Origin: Lactobacillus paragasseri
GTDB lineage: Bacteria > Bacillota > Bacilli > Lactobacillales > Lactobacillaceae
DNA: 64,000 bases
Direction: 5' to 3'
Assembly: GCF_003584685.1 (NCBI RefSeq)
Contig: NZ_AP018549.1
Span: forward strand, 372,001 to 436,000
Below, piece by piece: positions 43,062-51,944 of the stretch (the first letter of the stretch is position 1; each line of letters opens with the position of its first letter). The position numbers and the translations under genes were made by a program. The notes beneath the pieces were generated by a model. The model was not told the origin of the DNA, did no database searches, and saw nothing but the letters and a program-made list of their open reading frames with translations.

Positions 43062-44249
43062 ATGTCAGAACCAAATTATGCCAAGTTAGAAGCAAGCAAC
43101 CCTCATTTAGATAAAGAGAAGCCATATCCATTAGCAGGAATCTTGGTTGTGGATTTCACCCATGTCTTGTCAGGTCCAACTTGTACAAGAATGCTTGCCG
43201 ACGCAGGTGCACGGGTAATCCACATTGAGAGAAAAACAGGGGATGATACGCGTCACATGGGACCATACATTGCGGATGGTTCAAGCGAATATTTCAGAAT
43301 CTGCAATGCAGGAAAAGAATCAATTGCCTTAGATCTGAAAGATCCAAAAGACCATGCCTTAGCTGAAAAAATGATTGCCAAGGCAGATGTAGTTGTAGAA
43401 AACTTCCGTCCAGGTGTTATGGCGCGTTTAGGTTTTGATCCAGAAGAAATGGTAAAAAAGTATCCTAAATTGATTTTTGCATCAGTATCTGGCTTTGGAC
43501 AATACGGACCTTGGTCAAAGCAAGCTGCGTACGACACAATTATTCAAGCTGTTTCGGGATTAATGGATGCTACAGGTGAACCGAACGGTAAACCAACTCG
43601 TGTTGGAACTTCAGTTTCTGATGTTGTTGCAGGAATCATGGGTTATAGCGCTATTACCACCGCATTAGTTGCAAGAGAGCGCACTGGAAAAGGAACCACA
43701 ATAGATGTTTCGATGCTAGATTCCACATTTTCATTAATGGTGCAGGACTTGATGCTTGCTCTTGGGCCACATGAAGTACCACACAGAATTGGTAATCGCC
43801 ACCCTGACATGTATCCATTCGATACCTTTGATTGTCAAGATCAGCCAATTGCTATTTGTTGTGGTAATGACCACTTATGGAGTTTATTATCTAAGGCATT
43901 GGACCATGAAGAATGGATTAATCAAGCAGATTTTAAGACAAATGATTTGCGTGAGAAGAACTGGCAAAAAGTTAAAAATGCAATGCAAGATGTACTTAAG
44001 ACCAAGCCTGCTGCTGAGTGGGACAAGATCTTACACGAAGCAGGTGTGCCAGCTGGTTTAGTGCTCAATGTGGATAAGACCAGACGCCTTGATCAAATTA
44101 TTGAGCGCGGGATGGTTAAGACTTTGCCCGATGGAAATGAAGTTTTAGGTTCGCCACTTAAGTATGGAACTTGGAATTCTTATGGATTGCAAAAAGATGC
44201 ACCGAAATTGAACGAACAAGGTGAGCAGATTCGTAAGGAATTTGAATAA
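43062..44249 (+). CDS. CaiB/BaiF family CoA-transferase
   Basis: A 395-residue class III CoA-transferase. The family start GILVVDFTHVLSGPTCTRMLA, IHIERKTGDDTRHMGP and a catalytic-Asp region (VGTSVSDVVAGIMGYSAI) are present. Formyl-CoA:oxalate transferases are relatives, but no oxalyl-CoA decarboxylase is nearby, so substrate specificity is uncertain. The ATG at 43062 is chosen; ribosome site weak. It is monocistronic. Confidence 0.85.
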   Translation: MSEPNYAKLEASNPHLDKEKPYPLAGILVVDFTHVLSGPTCTRMLADAGARVIHIERKTGDDTRHMGPYIADGSSEYFRICNAGKESIALDLKDPKDHALAEKMIAKADVVVENFRPGVMARLGFDPEEMVKKYPKLIFASVSGFGQYGPWSKQAAYDTIIQAVSGLMDATGEPNGKPTRVGTSVSDVVAGIMGYSAITTALVARERTGKGTTIDVSMLDSTFSLMVQDLMLALGPHEVPHRIGNRHPDMYPFDTFDCQDQPIAICCGNDHLWSLLSKALDHEEWINQADFKTNDLREKNWQKVKNAMQDVLKTKPAAEWDKILHEAGVPAGLVLNVDKTRRLDQIIERGMVKTLPDGNEVLGSPLKYGTWNSYGLQKDAPKLNEQGEQIRKEFE

Positions 44250-44261
44250 AAATATACATGA

Positions 44262-44306
44262 AAAAAGATCAAGATTTTCTATTTTTTGAGAATCTTGATC
44301 TTTTTC
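44262..44306 (+). terminator. Terminator after the CoA-transferase
   Basis: AAAAAGATCAAGATT (44262-44276) pairs with AATCTTGATCTTTTT (44291-44305). Confidence 0.85.
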
Positions 44307-44435
44307 ATATGGCGTAAAGATTTTTTTAACATTAGATCTTTATTTCTAGCCTATTCTACTATATTCTAAACTCTACTATTGTTATATAATTAACAAAAAA
44401 ATTAATAAATTATAAAAATACTAGGAGATGAAATT

Positions 44436-45254
44436 ATGGCAATTGGAGAAGCACTGTATGAAGAGCGACAAAAATTAGGATTAACGCAAGAAAATATGGT
44501 GAAGGGAATTATTAACAAAGGGCATTATTCAAAAATTGAACGAGGATTGGAAAATATTTCAATTGATACATTGTTTAGAATTATTTTGAAACACCATATT
44601 GATATTAGTGACTTTTTCAATAAAGTGAAAGATACCTATTATACTTTTGAAGATAAAAAAGCTGAAAAACTAAAGCAAAAGATAATGTATGCTTTTAATA
44701 ATAATCAAAGAGATGAATTAAGAATTTACTTAAATGAAATTTTGGATTTAAAAGAGCATCAGATTTTTAAATATCGAACCGTAATTGCTATTGCATCTTT
44801 AGAAAATAATTTAGCTGACTTAAGTCCATCTTTTAAAAGTAAGATAGTTACTAAATTTTCCGAGCATGAAAATTGGTTTGAAAATATTGGAGCATTACAG
44901 TTATTTTCTGACTGTATGAAAATATTTACTTTGGAACAGCTAGACTATTTTCTTGGTCAACTATTAAAACATTATCAAAAACATACTTATTCTGAAAGTA
45001 TGCAAGAAAGAATAGCAATTATTTGCAATAATTATCTTTGCTATTGTTATAAGCAAAAAATAGTTGGAAGTAATATTCAAAATGCATTGAGCTATTTAAA
45101 AAATTTAGAACCGATTGGTCATTTTTTACTTTATAAAATATGTTATGATCTATATTTTTATTTATTTGAAGGCAATACAGAAAAAGCAGATGAAATAAAG
45201 AAATTACTGATTAATTGTGGATATCAAGACTGTATTGAACGGTGGCAAATTTAG
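44436..45254 (+). CDS. Rgg/MutR-type XRE transcriptional regulator
   Basis: A 272-residue regulator with an N-terminal XRE helix-turn-helix (GEALYEERQKLGLTQENM ... GHYSKIERGLENIS) and a long alpha-helical C-terminal domain like that of peptide-sensing Rgg proteins. AGGAGATG precedes the ATG. Its co-oriented neighbours are two signal-peptide proteins and a membrane-anchored protein, so they are probable targets. Many Rgg proteins sense small peptides, but no SHP-like gene is evident here. Confidence 0.85.
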   Translation: MAIGEALYEERQKLGLTQENMVKGIINKGHYSKIERGLENISIDTLFRIILKHHIDISDFFNKVKDTYYTFEDKKAEKLKQKIMYAFNNNQRDELRIYLNEILDLKEHQIFKYRTVIAIASLENNLADLSPSFKSKIVTKFSEHENWFENIGALQLFSDCMKIFTLEQLDYFLGQLLKHYQKHTYSESMQERIAIICNNYLCYCYKQKIVGSNIQNALSYLKNLEPIGHFLLYKICYDLYFYLFEGNTEKADEIKKLLINCGYQDCIERWQI

Positions 45255-45311
45255 TTGTGTCTGACGCAACTAATTAAGTAAATATGAAGAAAGATGTGAT
45301 AATTATGAGCA

Positions 45312-45341
45312 ACAAATGATAAATTTTAAGTTGTCATTTGT
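45312..45341 (+). promoter_or_regulatory. Hairpin/operator-like inverted repeat before the secreted gene
   Basis: ACAAATGA (45312-45319) and TCATTTGT (45334-45341) flank a 14-base spacer, 34 bases before the ATG at 45375. It may be an Rgg-type operator or an mRNA hairpin. Confidence 0.5.
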
Positions 45342-45374
45342 GAAAATGTAATATTTATGCTTATGGAGGGAAAA

Positions 45375-45746
45375 ATGAAATTTAATCTAAAAAAAATAGT
45401 AACTAGTTTATTAATGTTGTCAATCTTAGGTGTTTTTGAAACATCTAAGGTTGATGCGGCTGAAGTAAACACTAGTAGGAGTGAGTCATCAGTGAGTGTA
45501 AACCAATACACTCCTTCAAGAATTTGGATTACTTTGGGAGCTTATGATAACAGTCCGACTCATTATTTTGAATATAATGGTTATCGTGGATATTTATCTA
45601 GAGTTACTCGTGAAAGGATAGTTGGGAGAGGATCGATGACTTTTTATAGAGGCTACCTATATAGCAGAAATGTACGTAGTATACCTACCCCTTATTCTCG
45701 GAATCCACAATTATTGAAAAATGTCTTAAGTTTGGAGGATAAATAA
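45375..45746 (+). CDS. Secreted protein of unknown function, Rgg-linked
   Basis: A 123-residue precursor with a Sec signal peptide (KKIVTSLLMLSILGVFETS, cleavage near VDAAEV). The mature part carries YNGYRGYLSRVTRERIVGRG and RGYLYSRN, an aromatic/Gly/Arg-rich pattern. GGAGGG is 5 bases before the ATG at 45375; an earlier in-frame start at 45357 would overlap that site. No function recognised. The next gene encodes a protein with a related YxGxLxR-like pattern. Confidence 0.75.
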   Translation: MKFNLKKIVTSLLMLSILGVFETSKVDAAEVNTSRSESSVSVNQYTPSRIWITLGAYDNSPTHYFEYNGYRGYLSRVTRERIVGRGSMTFYRGYLYSRNVRSIPTPYSRNPQLLKNVLSLEDK

Positions 45747-45747
45747 A

Positions 45748-46128
45748 ATGTCAGTGAAAAAATTATTATTAGCAATGCTTTTATCATGTAGTGTAGGAGT
45801 AACGTATGTAAATAATACAGCTAAAGCACAAGTAGTATCTCAAAAAAATGAGGTTTCCGTCCAGGTATATGGACCTAGTAAAAATGGACCGTTATATAAA
45901 TATGTATCCAATGTTTATAGATATAGTGCTTGGCAAGGAGGAGATAATTGGAATTTAGCCAATACTACTCCCGGTAAGGTTTACTATAACGATGGTAAAT
46001 ATAACGGGTATCTATATCGAAAGGGCACTTGGATGGAACATAATTATAGAACTAATAAAACCAGATGGGTGTCAGTATATGGGGGAAATGTTAGGTTAGT
46101 AGCATATGGACTTGCTACGAACTATTAA
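45748..46128 (+). CDS. Secreted protein of unknown function, paralogue-like
   Basis: A 126-residue precursor with a Sec signal (KKLLLAMLLSCSVGVTYVNN, then AKAQV). The mature part has YYNDGKYNGYLYRKGTWM, resembling the YNGYRGYLSR segment of the previous protein, and a tail TRWVSVYGGNVRLV. It begins 1 base after the previous stop (TAAA ATG), so it is in the same operon. Function unknown. Confidence 0.75.
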   Translation: MSVKKLLLAMLLSCSVGVTYVNNTAKAQVVSQKNEVSVQVYGPSKNGPLYKYVSNVYRYSAWQGGDNWNLANTTPGKVYYNDGKYNGYLYRKGTWMEHNYRTNKTRWVSVYGGNVRLVAYGLATNY

Positions 46129-46144
46129 ATGTACGAGGACAAAT

Positions 46145-46609
46145 ATGAAAAATAAGAAATTAGTTGTGACTGCTTTGGTAGCTTTATTACTTTTAGTAGG
46201 CGGTGGAGTATGGTTTTATCATAATCAGACGACTGTCCCTAAAGGCTGGGTTAATCAAAGCTTAATGACTTTGGAAAAATCAGATAATAAACTGAGTAAT
46301 TCTTTTTATTTGATGTTTGACAAAAATACAGCCTATCTGGCTACACGCTTAGGGGGTAATGAAGAAAGCAAACCTTCAAAATTAAGTAAAGATATTTTAA
46401 ATGCTTTTTCATTGAAAGAAAATGAACGCCCACAAGCAGGTCAATGGGTAAAATTGGGCAGAGTTAAAACCGAAAAGTTGAAAAATGGTTACAAATTTAA
46501 AACGCGTAAAGTAACTTTTATTTTAAAGAAGACTGCTAATGGTGCTTATCAAAGCCAAGATGGTACTTATTGGCAATTTGTTCCAGAAGGAGTGACAGAA
46601 AGTAAATAA
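46145..46609 (+). CDS. Membrane-anchored protein of unknown function
   Basis: A 154-residue protein with one N-terminal membrane segment (LVVTALVALLLLVGGGVWFY), probably uncleaved, and a soluble extracellular domain (TVPKGWVNQSLMTLEKSDNK ... ATRLGGNEESK). The ATG at 46145 is preceded by GAGGAC. It ends the Rgg-linked operon, followed by a terminator. It may be an immunity-type or accessory protein, but no family was recognised. Confidence 0.65.
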   Translation: MKNKKLVVTALVALLLLVGGGVWFYHNQTTVPKGWVNQSLMTLEKSDNKLSNSFYLMFDKNTAYLATRLGGNEESKPSKLSKDILNAFSLKENERPQAGQWVKLGRVKTEKLKNGYKFKTRKVTFILKKTANGAYQSQDGTYWQFVPEGVTESK

Positions 46610-46647
46610 TCAAAATGGATATAAGTGATATTAATATTAACCAATAT

Positions 46648-46696
46648 AAAAAATATGCCTAGTTAGACTAACGAAATCTAATTAGGCATATTTTTA
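46648..46696 (+). terminator. Terminator of the Rgg-linked operon
   Basis: AAAAATATGCCTAGTTAGA (46648-46666) pairs with TCTAATTAGGCATATTTTT (46677-46695), with one mismatch. Confidence 0.85.
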
Positions 46697-46744
46697 TTTA
46701 TAAGTATTGTAGAAATTGAGTATAGTCAATCTTGATCTTTTACT

Positions 46745-48676
46745 TTATTCAAATTCATCTAGTGCATCCAAGGCATTTTCCCACTCATTATTTGCCTGGT
46801 CTAATTGCTCTTGAACAGCAGATAATTTTTCTTGCAATGGTCCAAGCTTTTCAAATGAAGCGGCAATCTCTGGATTTGCCATCTCAGTTTGAATTTCTTT
46901 TTCTTCTGCTTCTAATTTTTCAATCTTAGCTTCAGCATCGCTAACTGCACGTTCTAATTTTCTCTTTTGAGAATCGCGTGCTTTTTGTTCTTGATAAGAT
47001 AGTTTACCTTTATTTTGACTGGCAGCCGGAGTGGTTTCAGTTTCTGCTTTTTGTGCTTCTGCTTCTTGAGCAGCTGCAGCTTGCTTAGCCTTTTCATCTA
47101 GGTAGTAAGAATAGTTACCATTATAGATCTTAGCGTGGCCATCGCGAACAGAAATAATCTTGTTAGCTAACTCATTAATGAAGTAACGGTCGTGAGAAAC
47201 GAAGAGCAATGTTCCATCGTAATTATCTAGTGCTTCTTCAAGAACTTCTTTAGCTTCAATATCTAAGTGGTTGGTAGGTTCGTCCATTAGTAAGAAGTTA
47301 TCTTTTTCAAGAGACAAAACGGTCAGAGTCAGCCGCGCTTTTTGACCACCAGATAATTGACCAACTGTCTTATCAATATCTTCGGCAGTGAACAAGAAGG
47401 AAGCCAAAATAGATCGGACGTCTTTTTCAGGCATTGTCTTGTGACGATCCCAAATTGTATCAAGAACAGTTTTTGAAGGATCTAAACTTTGGAGTTCTTG
47501 ATCATAGTAACCAATATCTAAACTTGCACCATATTTAATTGAACCACCTTTTGGTTCAAGCTTTTTCATGATGGTCTTGAGCAAGGTAGACTTACCAATA
47601 CCGTTAGGTCCGATAATAGCAACTCGGTCATTCTTATTAACTTGGAAGTCGATATCGGAAACCATTACCTTATCTGGATAGCCAATGGTTAGATCTTTAG
47701 CGATCAACACTTCCTTACCAGAAGGACGTTCACTAGTGAAGTTAATACGAACTTTTTGCTTGTGCCTAGGTAGCTTGATACGCTCCATCTTGTCCAAAAC
47801 TTTACGCCGGCTTTGGGCGCGTTTAGTAGTTGAAGCACGAACCAAGTTCTTTTGAATGAACTCTTCTTCTTTTTTGATCTTTTCTTGTTGTTTTTCATAA
47901 GCGGCTTCTTGCTGGCTATCCATCAATTCACGTTCTTTAACGTATTGACTGTAATTACCCTTGAAAGTAGTCAGCTTTCCAAAGTTCAGTTCAAAAATTT
48001 GATTAGCTAAGTGATCTAAGAAGTACTGGTCGTGAGAAACAGTAATAATTGCGCCTTGATAATTCTTTAGGAACGCTTCTAACCAATCTAAAGTATCTAA
48101 GTCAAGGTAGTTAGTAGGTTCGTCAAGCAGCAGTACTGGTGGCTTTTGTAAAAGCAATTTAACAAAGGCAAGTCGTGTCTTTTCACCGCCAGAAAGGGTG
48201 CCAATTACCTTATTCCAAGTATTTTCTTTAAAATTAAAACCGTTAAGAATACTCTTAATTTCAGCCTGGTAGGTAAAGCCGCCTTCTTGTTCGAAGTCGT
48301 AAGCTAATTGATCATACCGCTTGAGCAAGTCTTCATCTTCGGGATGGTCGGCAATTTGCTCTTGCATTTTAGTGATTTTTTTATTTTTTTCGATTAAGTC
48401 ATTAAAGACAGTAAGCATTTCATCCCAGATTGTTTTGTCTTCATCGAGGCCATTTTCCTGAGCGATGTAGCCGACTTTTAATCCCTTATTAATAGTAAAT
48501 TGACCACTAGTTGGTTCTTGTTGACCAGTCATGATCTTTAATAAGGTAGTTTTTCCGGCTCCGTTAGGTCCAACAAGACCGATTCTGGCATTGTCAGGAA
48601 CCGAGAAAGAAATGTTACTGAAGATAATATTGCCTCCAAAACGTTGTTCGAGGTCTTGAGCTTGTGCAATAATCAT
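46745..48676 (-). CDS. ABC-F family ATPase
   Basis: A 643-residue soluble protein with two ABC domains and no membrane helices. Walker A motifs are GPNGAGKTT and GPNGIGKST; signatures are LSGGEKTRLAF and LSGGQKARLTL; Walker B are LLLDEPTNYLD and LLMDEPTNHLD. A charged C-terminal coiled coil follows (KLERAVSDAEAKIEKLEAE). It resembles translation-associated YdiF/Uup-type proteins, not transporters. AGGAG precedes the ATG. Exact subfamily not assignable. Confidence 0.92.
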   Translation of the reverse strand: MIIAQAQDLEQRFGGNIIFSNISFSVPDNARIGLVGPNGAGKTTLLKIMTGQQEPTSGQFTINKGLKVGYIAQENGLDEDKTIWDEMLTVFNDLIEKNKKITKMQEQIADHPEDEDLLKRYDQLAYDFEQEGGFTYQAEIKSILNGFNFKENTWNKVIGTLSGGEKTRLAFVKLLLQKPPVLLLDEPTNYLDLDTLDWLEAFLKNYQGAIITVSHDQYFLDHLANQIFELNFGKLTTFKGNYSQYVKERELMDSQQEAAYEKQQEKIKKEEEFIQKNLVRASTTKRAQSRRKVLDKMERIKLPRHKQKVRINFTSERPSGKEVLIAKDLTIGYPDKVMVSDIDFQVNKNDRVAIIGPNGIGKSTLLKTIMKKLEPKGGSIKYGASLDIGYYDQELQSLDPSKTVLDTIWDRHKTMPEKDVRSILASFLFTAEDIDKTVGQLSGGQKARLTLTVLSLEKDNFLLMDEPTNHLDIEAKEVLEEALDNYDGTLLFVSHDRYFINELANKIISVRDGHAKIYNGNYSYYLDEKAKQAAAAQEAEAQKAETETTPAASQNKGKLSYQEQKARDSQKRKLERAVSDAEAKIEKLEAEEKEIQTEMANPEIAASFEKLGPLQEKLSAVQEQLDQANNEWENALDALDEFE

Positions 48677-48841
48677 AATTATTTTCTCCTAGTGCTTATT
48701 TTAACATAGTGAATCTTTTAAATTTTATGAAAATATGACCTTTGTGAAAATTGTTTCTTGATTTATCCTTAAAGAATGCCTATTATTAGTTTGATTAGTA
48801 AATATTTCACATTCGTATTTATAAAAGAAAGAGGCCTCTTA

Positions 48842-49486
48842 ATGGATGAAATTAAGATTCCTAAGGCTACTGCCAGACGCTTGCCGCTATATTATCGCTA
48901 TTTAATCTTTTTAAATGATGAAGGAAAAGAAAAAGTGTCCTCAACTGAACTTGCGGAAGCAGTTCAAGTTGACAGTGCTTCAATTCGTCGTGATTTTTCT
49001 TACTTTGGTGCCTTGGGTAAGCGTGGCTATGGCTATGATGTTAAGAACTTGCTTAATTTCTTTAAAAAGATTTTGAACCAAGATACTTTAACTAACGTTG
49101 CCTTAGTTGGTGTTGGTAATATGGGACATGCGCTTTTGAATTATAACTTCAAGCGTACTAATAATATCAGAATTAGCGCTGCTTTTGACATTAATCCTGA
49201 AATTACTGGAACAATTATGTCAGGTGTGCCTGTTTATGATATGAGTGAAATGAAGAAGCAGCTTCGTGAGCAACAAATTACGATTGCAATCCTTTGTGTA
49301 CCGCAAACAGCAGCGCAAAGGACTGCCAATGAAATGTTTGATGCCGGAATTAAAGGAATTATGAACTTTACGCCACTTCGTTTATCTGCACCTTCTAGTG
49401 TTCGTGTACAAAATGTTGACTTGGCGACTGAACTTCAAACTTTAATCTATTTCTTGGATTCAGATAAAGATAAGAACAAAAAATAA
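48842..49486 (+). CDS. rex: Redox-sensing transcriptional repressor Rex
   Basis: A 214-residue NAD(H)-sensing repressor. The N-terminal winged helix ([20 protein letters not shown]) is followed by a Rossmann domain with [12 protein letters not shown]. The ATG at 48842, with AAAGAGG upstream, is preferred over a longer frame from 48776. It diverges from the ABC-F gene. A half-like Rex site (TTTGTGAAAATTGTTTC, near 48740) lies upstream. Confidence 0.95.
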   Translation: MDEIKIPKATARRLPLYYRYLIFLNDEGKEKVSSTELAEAVQVDSASIRRDFSYFGALGKRGYGYDVKNLLNFFKKILNQDTLTNVALVGVGNMGHALLNYNFKRTNNIRISAAFDINPEITGTIMSGVPVYDMSEMKKQLREQQITIAILCVPQTAAQRTANEMFDAGIKGIMNFTPLRLSAPSSVRVQNVDLATELQTLIYFLDSDKDKNKK

Positions 49487-49623
49487 TTTACTATTAATAT
49501 AGCTTTTGCACAAGCTTAACTAGGCTTGTGCATTTTTTATACATTTTTATTTGTAATCAGAGAGAAAATAATTTTAAGATAAATAGGCATAGAATTTTTA
49601 AATTTAGAAATAAGGTAGATAAA

Positions 49624-50190
49624 ATGATTAAAAAAATGGCAGTTTATTGTGGTGCACGCTCAGGTAACCGTCCTGAATATGCCAAGGCTGCTTATGAATT
49701 TGGTAAAAAAATGGCAGACCACCAGATTGAGCTAGTCTATGGTGGCGGTAAGTATGGTTTAATGCGAGCAGTTGCTGATGGCGTTTTAGAAAATGGCGGT
49801 ATTGTTCATGGCATTATTACTGAAGAATTAAAAGATCGTGGTGCAGCTTACAATAAGGTGCAAGATTTTCGCGTGGTGCCAAGTATGGATAAGCGCAAAG
49901 ATACGATGATGAACTTGGCTGATGGGATGGTAGCTCTTCCTGGCAGTATTGGTACTTTAGAAGAAATAAGTCAAGCTATTTCTTGGACTGCAATTGGCGA
50001 TAATGCTAAGCCCGTTGCTTTTTATAACTATGCTGGCTTTTATGATTATTTAGATAAGTTGTTGAAGCGCATGAATCAGGATGATTTTTTAGAAAATATT
50101 TACTTAGATACGGTCTATTTTGGAACTGATTTTGATAAGATTTTGCAGTTTATGGAGGATTATCAGGCTCCGGCTTATCGTGAATATTGA
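49624..50190 (+). CDS. LOG family protein (cytokinin riboside-monophosphate hydrolase type)
   Basis: A 188-residue Rossmann-like protein with the LOG motif VALPGSIGTLEEISQAISW (relative of PGGxGTxxE) and VYGGGKYGLMRAVADG. Family members hydrolyse nucleoside monophosphates. The ATG at 49624 follows AAGGTAG; an upstream frame has no ribosome site. Physiological substrate unknown in lactobacilli. Confidence 0.85.
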   Translation: MIKKMAVYCGARSGNRPEYAKAAYEFGKKMADHQIELVYGGGKYGLMRAVADGVLENGGIVHGIITEELKDRGAAYNKVQDFRVVPSMDKRKDTMMNLADGMVALPGSIGTLEEISQAISWTAIGDNAKPVAFYNYAGFYDYLDKLLKRMNQDDFLENIYLDTVYFGTDFDKILQFMEDYQAPAYREY

Positions 50191-50201
50191 TTTATTAAAC
50201 T

Positions 50202-50258
50202 AAAGAAGCATAATCTAAATTTCCCCCTCGTATTTAGGTTCATACTTCTTTTTTTGAC
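50202..50258 (+). terminator. Imperfect-stem terminator after LOG gene
   Basis: AAAGAAG...CTAAAT (from 50202) pairs imperfectly with ATTTAG...CTTCTTT, followed by a T-run. Confidence 0.6.
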
Positions 50259-50360
50259 CACTTAGAACTTTAAAATGACCGCTTAGTCAATTTCACTAGA
50301 TTTTAATCTTATATTCATGTTTAATATAAATATCAAGAACGAAACAAGGAAGTGAGAATT

Positions 50361-50819
50361 GTGAAAGTTAAGCTTGAACTTGATCCAGATCAGCAAGAGA
50401 CAGAAATAACAATTCATGCTAAAAGCTTAACGCCTGAAGTAGAAAGAATATATCATCAACTTCAAACTGATTCAGAACATCCTGATCAAATTGAGGGGAT
50501 GATGGACAATACTTCTTATTATTTAAGTATTAACGATATTCTCTTTTTTGAAACAGACGCTAAGCAGGTAATGGCGCATACGACGAGGAATGCATATTTT
50601 GTTAAGTATAAATTATACGAACTAGAAAACTTATTAAGTGGACAGTTCATGCGAGTATCGAAATCGACTATTTTAAATTTAGATCAGATTTACGCTGTTA
50701 CTAAATCGATTTCTAATTGTCAGATTAAGTTTCATGATTCCTATAAGACAGTCTATGTTTCAAGAAGATATTACCGAGATTTAAATGAAAGATTAAAAGA
50801 GAGAAGGGCATTATCATGA
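50361..50819 (+). CDS. LytTR domain transcriptional regulator
   Basis: A 152-residue DNA-binding protein with a C-terminal LytTR domain (YYLSINDILFFETDAKQVMA ... YELENLLSGQFMRVSKSTIL). It has no receiver domain, as in small LytTR regulators paired with membrane partners. It starts at GTG (50361) with AAGGAAG upstream, and its stop overlaps the next gene's start by four bases (ATGA), so the two are coupled. Confidence 0.9.
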   Translation: MKVKLELDPDQQETEITIHAKSLTPEVERIYHQLQTDSEHPDQIEGMMDNTSYYLSINDILFFETDAKQVMAHTTRNAYFVKYKLYELENLLSGQFMRVSKSTILNLDQIYAVTKSISNCQIKFHDSYKTVYVSRRYYRDLNERLKERRALS

Positions 50820-51574
50820 GAAAGGCCAGTTTTGGAAGAATTCTTTGGGGGTTAGGTTTGCTTGCGGCAGCTGCGTTTTTAGTTTTAGATCAGCTCCACT
50901 TGATGCCATTAGAATTAGGCTTTTGGGCAATTTTTTGGACAGTAGTCTTTGGAGCAACCTTAATTACTTCTTTAATTAATAAAAGTTTAGGCGGCAGCAT
51001 TTTTTCACTTGCTTTCCTATTAATCATTTATGCTAAACCACTTCATATTGAAAGTATTGTTCCTTGGACAGTACTTTTAGCAGCGTTCTTAATTTGGGGA
51101 GGTTTGAGATTAATCTTCAAAAAAAGCTGGAAGCCGACTGTGATTATTAATGGTGAAAAAGTTAACGCTAATTGGTCAGACTTGAAGGCACCACATAAAT
51201 TTAAGGCTGAGCATGTATTTTCTGATACGTCTAGTTCAGATAATGATGACAATATTGTGATTAGCGAAAAGTTGTCTTCTACTTCACGTTATGTTCATTC
51301 GCAACACTTAGAAACGGTGACTGTGAATGTTTCAATGGGAGATGTTAATGTATATCTTGATTCAGCTAAGCCTGCTGGGGATGAAGTACTTGCTAACATC
51401 AATATGTCGATGGGAGATATAAATATTTACATTCCAACTTCTTGGCGAGTTGATGATCAACTTGAACATAAATTTGGTGATTTTACTATTGATGGTGATC
51501 AGCCAGCAGAAGGTCCAACATTAGTACTTCAAGGTCGTGCTAATATGGGGGATGTTACTATTAAGAGAGTTTAG
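50816..51574 (+). CDS. LiaF/VraT-like membrane protein
   Basis: A 252-residue protein with about four N-terminal membrane helices (FGRILWGLGLLAAAAFLVLD, FWAIFWTVVFGATLITSLI, and others) and a C-terminal beta-rich toast-rack-like domain (ETVTVNVSMGDVNVYLDSAK, NMSMGDINIYIPTSW). This resembles LiaF-type inhibitors of cell-envelope stress regulators. It is coupled to the LytTR regulator, which it may control. Envelope-stress function is an inference by family. Confidence 0.8.
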   Translation: MRKASFGRILWGLGLLAAAAFLVLDQLHLMPLELGFWAIFWTVVFGATLITSLINKSLGGSIFSLAFLLIIYAKPLHIESIVPWTVLLAAFLIWGGLRLIFKKSWKPTVIINGEKVNANWSDLKAPHKFKAEHVFSDTSSSDNDDNIVISEKLSSTSRYVHSQHLETVTVNVSMGDVNVYLDSAKPAGDEVLANINMSMGDINIYIPTSWRVDDQLEHKFGDFTIDGDQPAEGPTLVLQGRANMGDVTIKRV

Positions 51575-51600
51575 AACTAGAAAAGTCGATCAGCTCTAAT

Positions 51601-51790
51601 TTGAAGTAAAAATTAATTTGCTGTAAAATACTTGTAGTAAAGAAATACTTGTAGTATAAAAAAAGAGAGCTACTGAGAATAGCTCTCTGAAGCACAAGCC
51701 GCTAAAAGTGCGGTGGCAAAATTATTATTAGCAAACTAAAAAGTCGCTATCAAACTCGGCCAAAAGTTATGGAGCGGCTTTTTTTGTTTG
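51601..51790 (+). ncRNA. Predicted small RNA convergent with the small ORF
   Basis: TTGAAG (51601-51606), a 17-base spacer and TAAAAT (51624-51629) predict a start near 51636. The transcript holds a direct repeat ATACTTGTAGTA (51628-51639 and 51645-51656), a hairpin AGAGAGCTA/TAGCTCTCT (51663-51688), a second hairpin around GCCGC...GCGG, and a terminator AGTCGCT/AGCGGCT with T-run ending at about 51789. No ORF is evident in it. It meets the minus-strand small gene at the terminator. The layout resembles type I antitoxin RNAs, such as those of Fst modules. Confidence 0.5.
51749..51790. terminator. Bidirectional terminator shared by small ORF and ncRNA
   Basis: AGTCGCT (about 51750-51757) pairs with AGCGGCT (about 51773-51780), with a T-run on both strands. 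Confidence 0.65.
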
Positions 51791-51791
51791 C

Positions 51792-51944
51792 TTATTTTTT
51801 CTTCCACAAATCGTGGATAGCCTTTATGAGCTTTTTTACGGCTTTTACCAACTTGGTCATATCTCGCACCAGCTTTACCAATAACAAGACAATACAATCC
51901 AAGAGCCCAATAAAGACATAGACAGCGCCAAATAAGGCAACCAT
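51792..51944 (-). CDS. Small membrane peptide with basic tail (50 aa)
   Basis: A 50-residue peptide beginning MVALFGAVYVFIGLLDCIVL, one transmembrane helix, then a lysine-rich amphipathic tail LVKAVKKLIKAIHDLWKKK. AAAGGAGG lies 13 bases before the ATG at 51944 (10 before an adjacent TTG). It converges on a predicted small RNA. The shape is that of type I toxins or holin-like peptides, but I cannot place it in a named family. It lies upstream of groES. Confidence 0.45.
   Translation of the reverse strand: MVALFGAVYVFIGLLDCIVLLLVKLVRDMTKLVKAVKKLIKAIHDLWKKK

Noticed and set aside
45283-45318. Eleven-codon ORF MKKDVIIMSNK between the Rgg-like gene and the secreted gene, considered as a peptide pheromone
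   Set aside because: No ribosome site, very short, and not hydrophobic like SHP precursors; its tail overlaps the inverted repeat, so it is probably chance.
48735-48760. Possible Rex operator TTTGTGAAAATTGTTTC upstream of rex
   Set aside because: Only one half matches the Rex consensus well; not listed as a feature.
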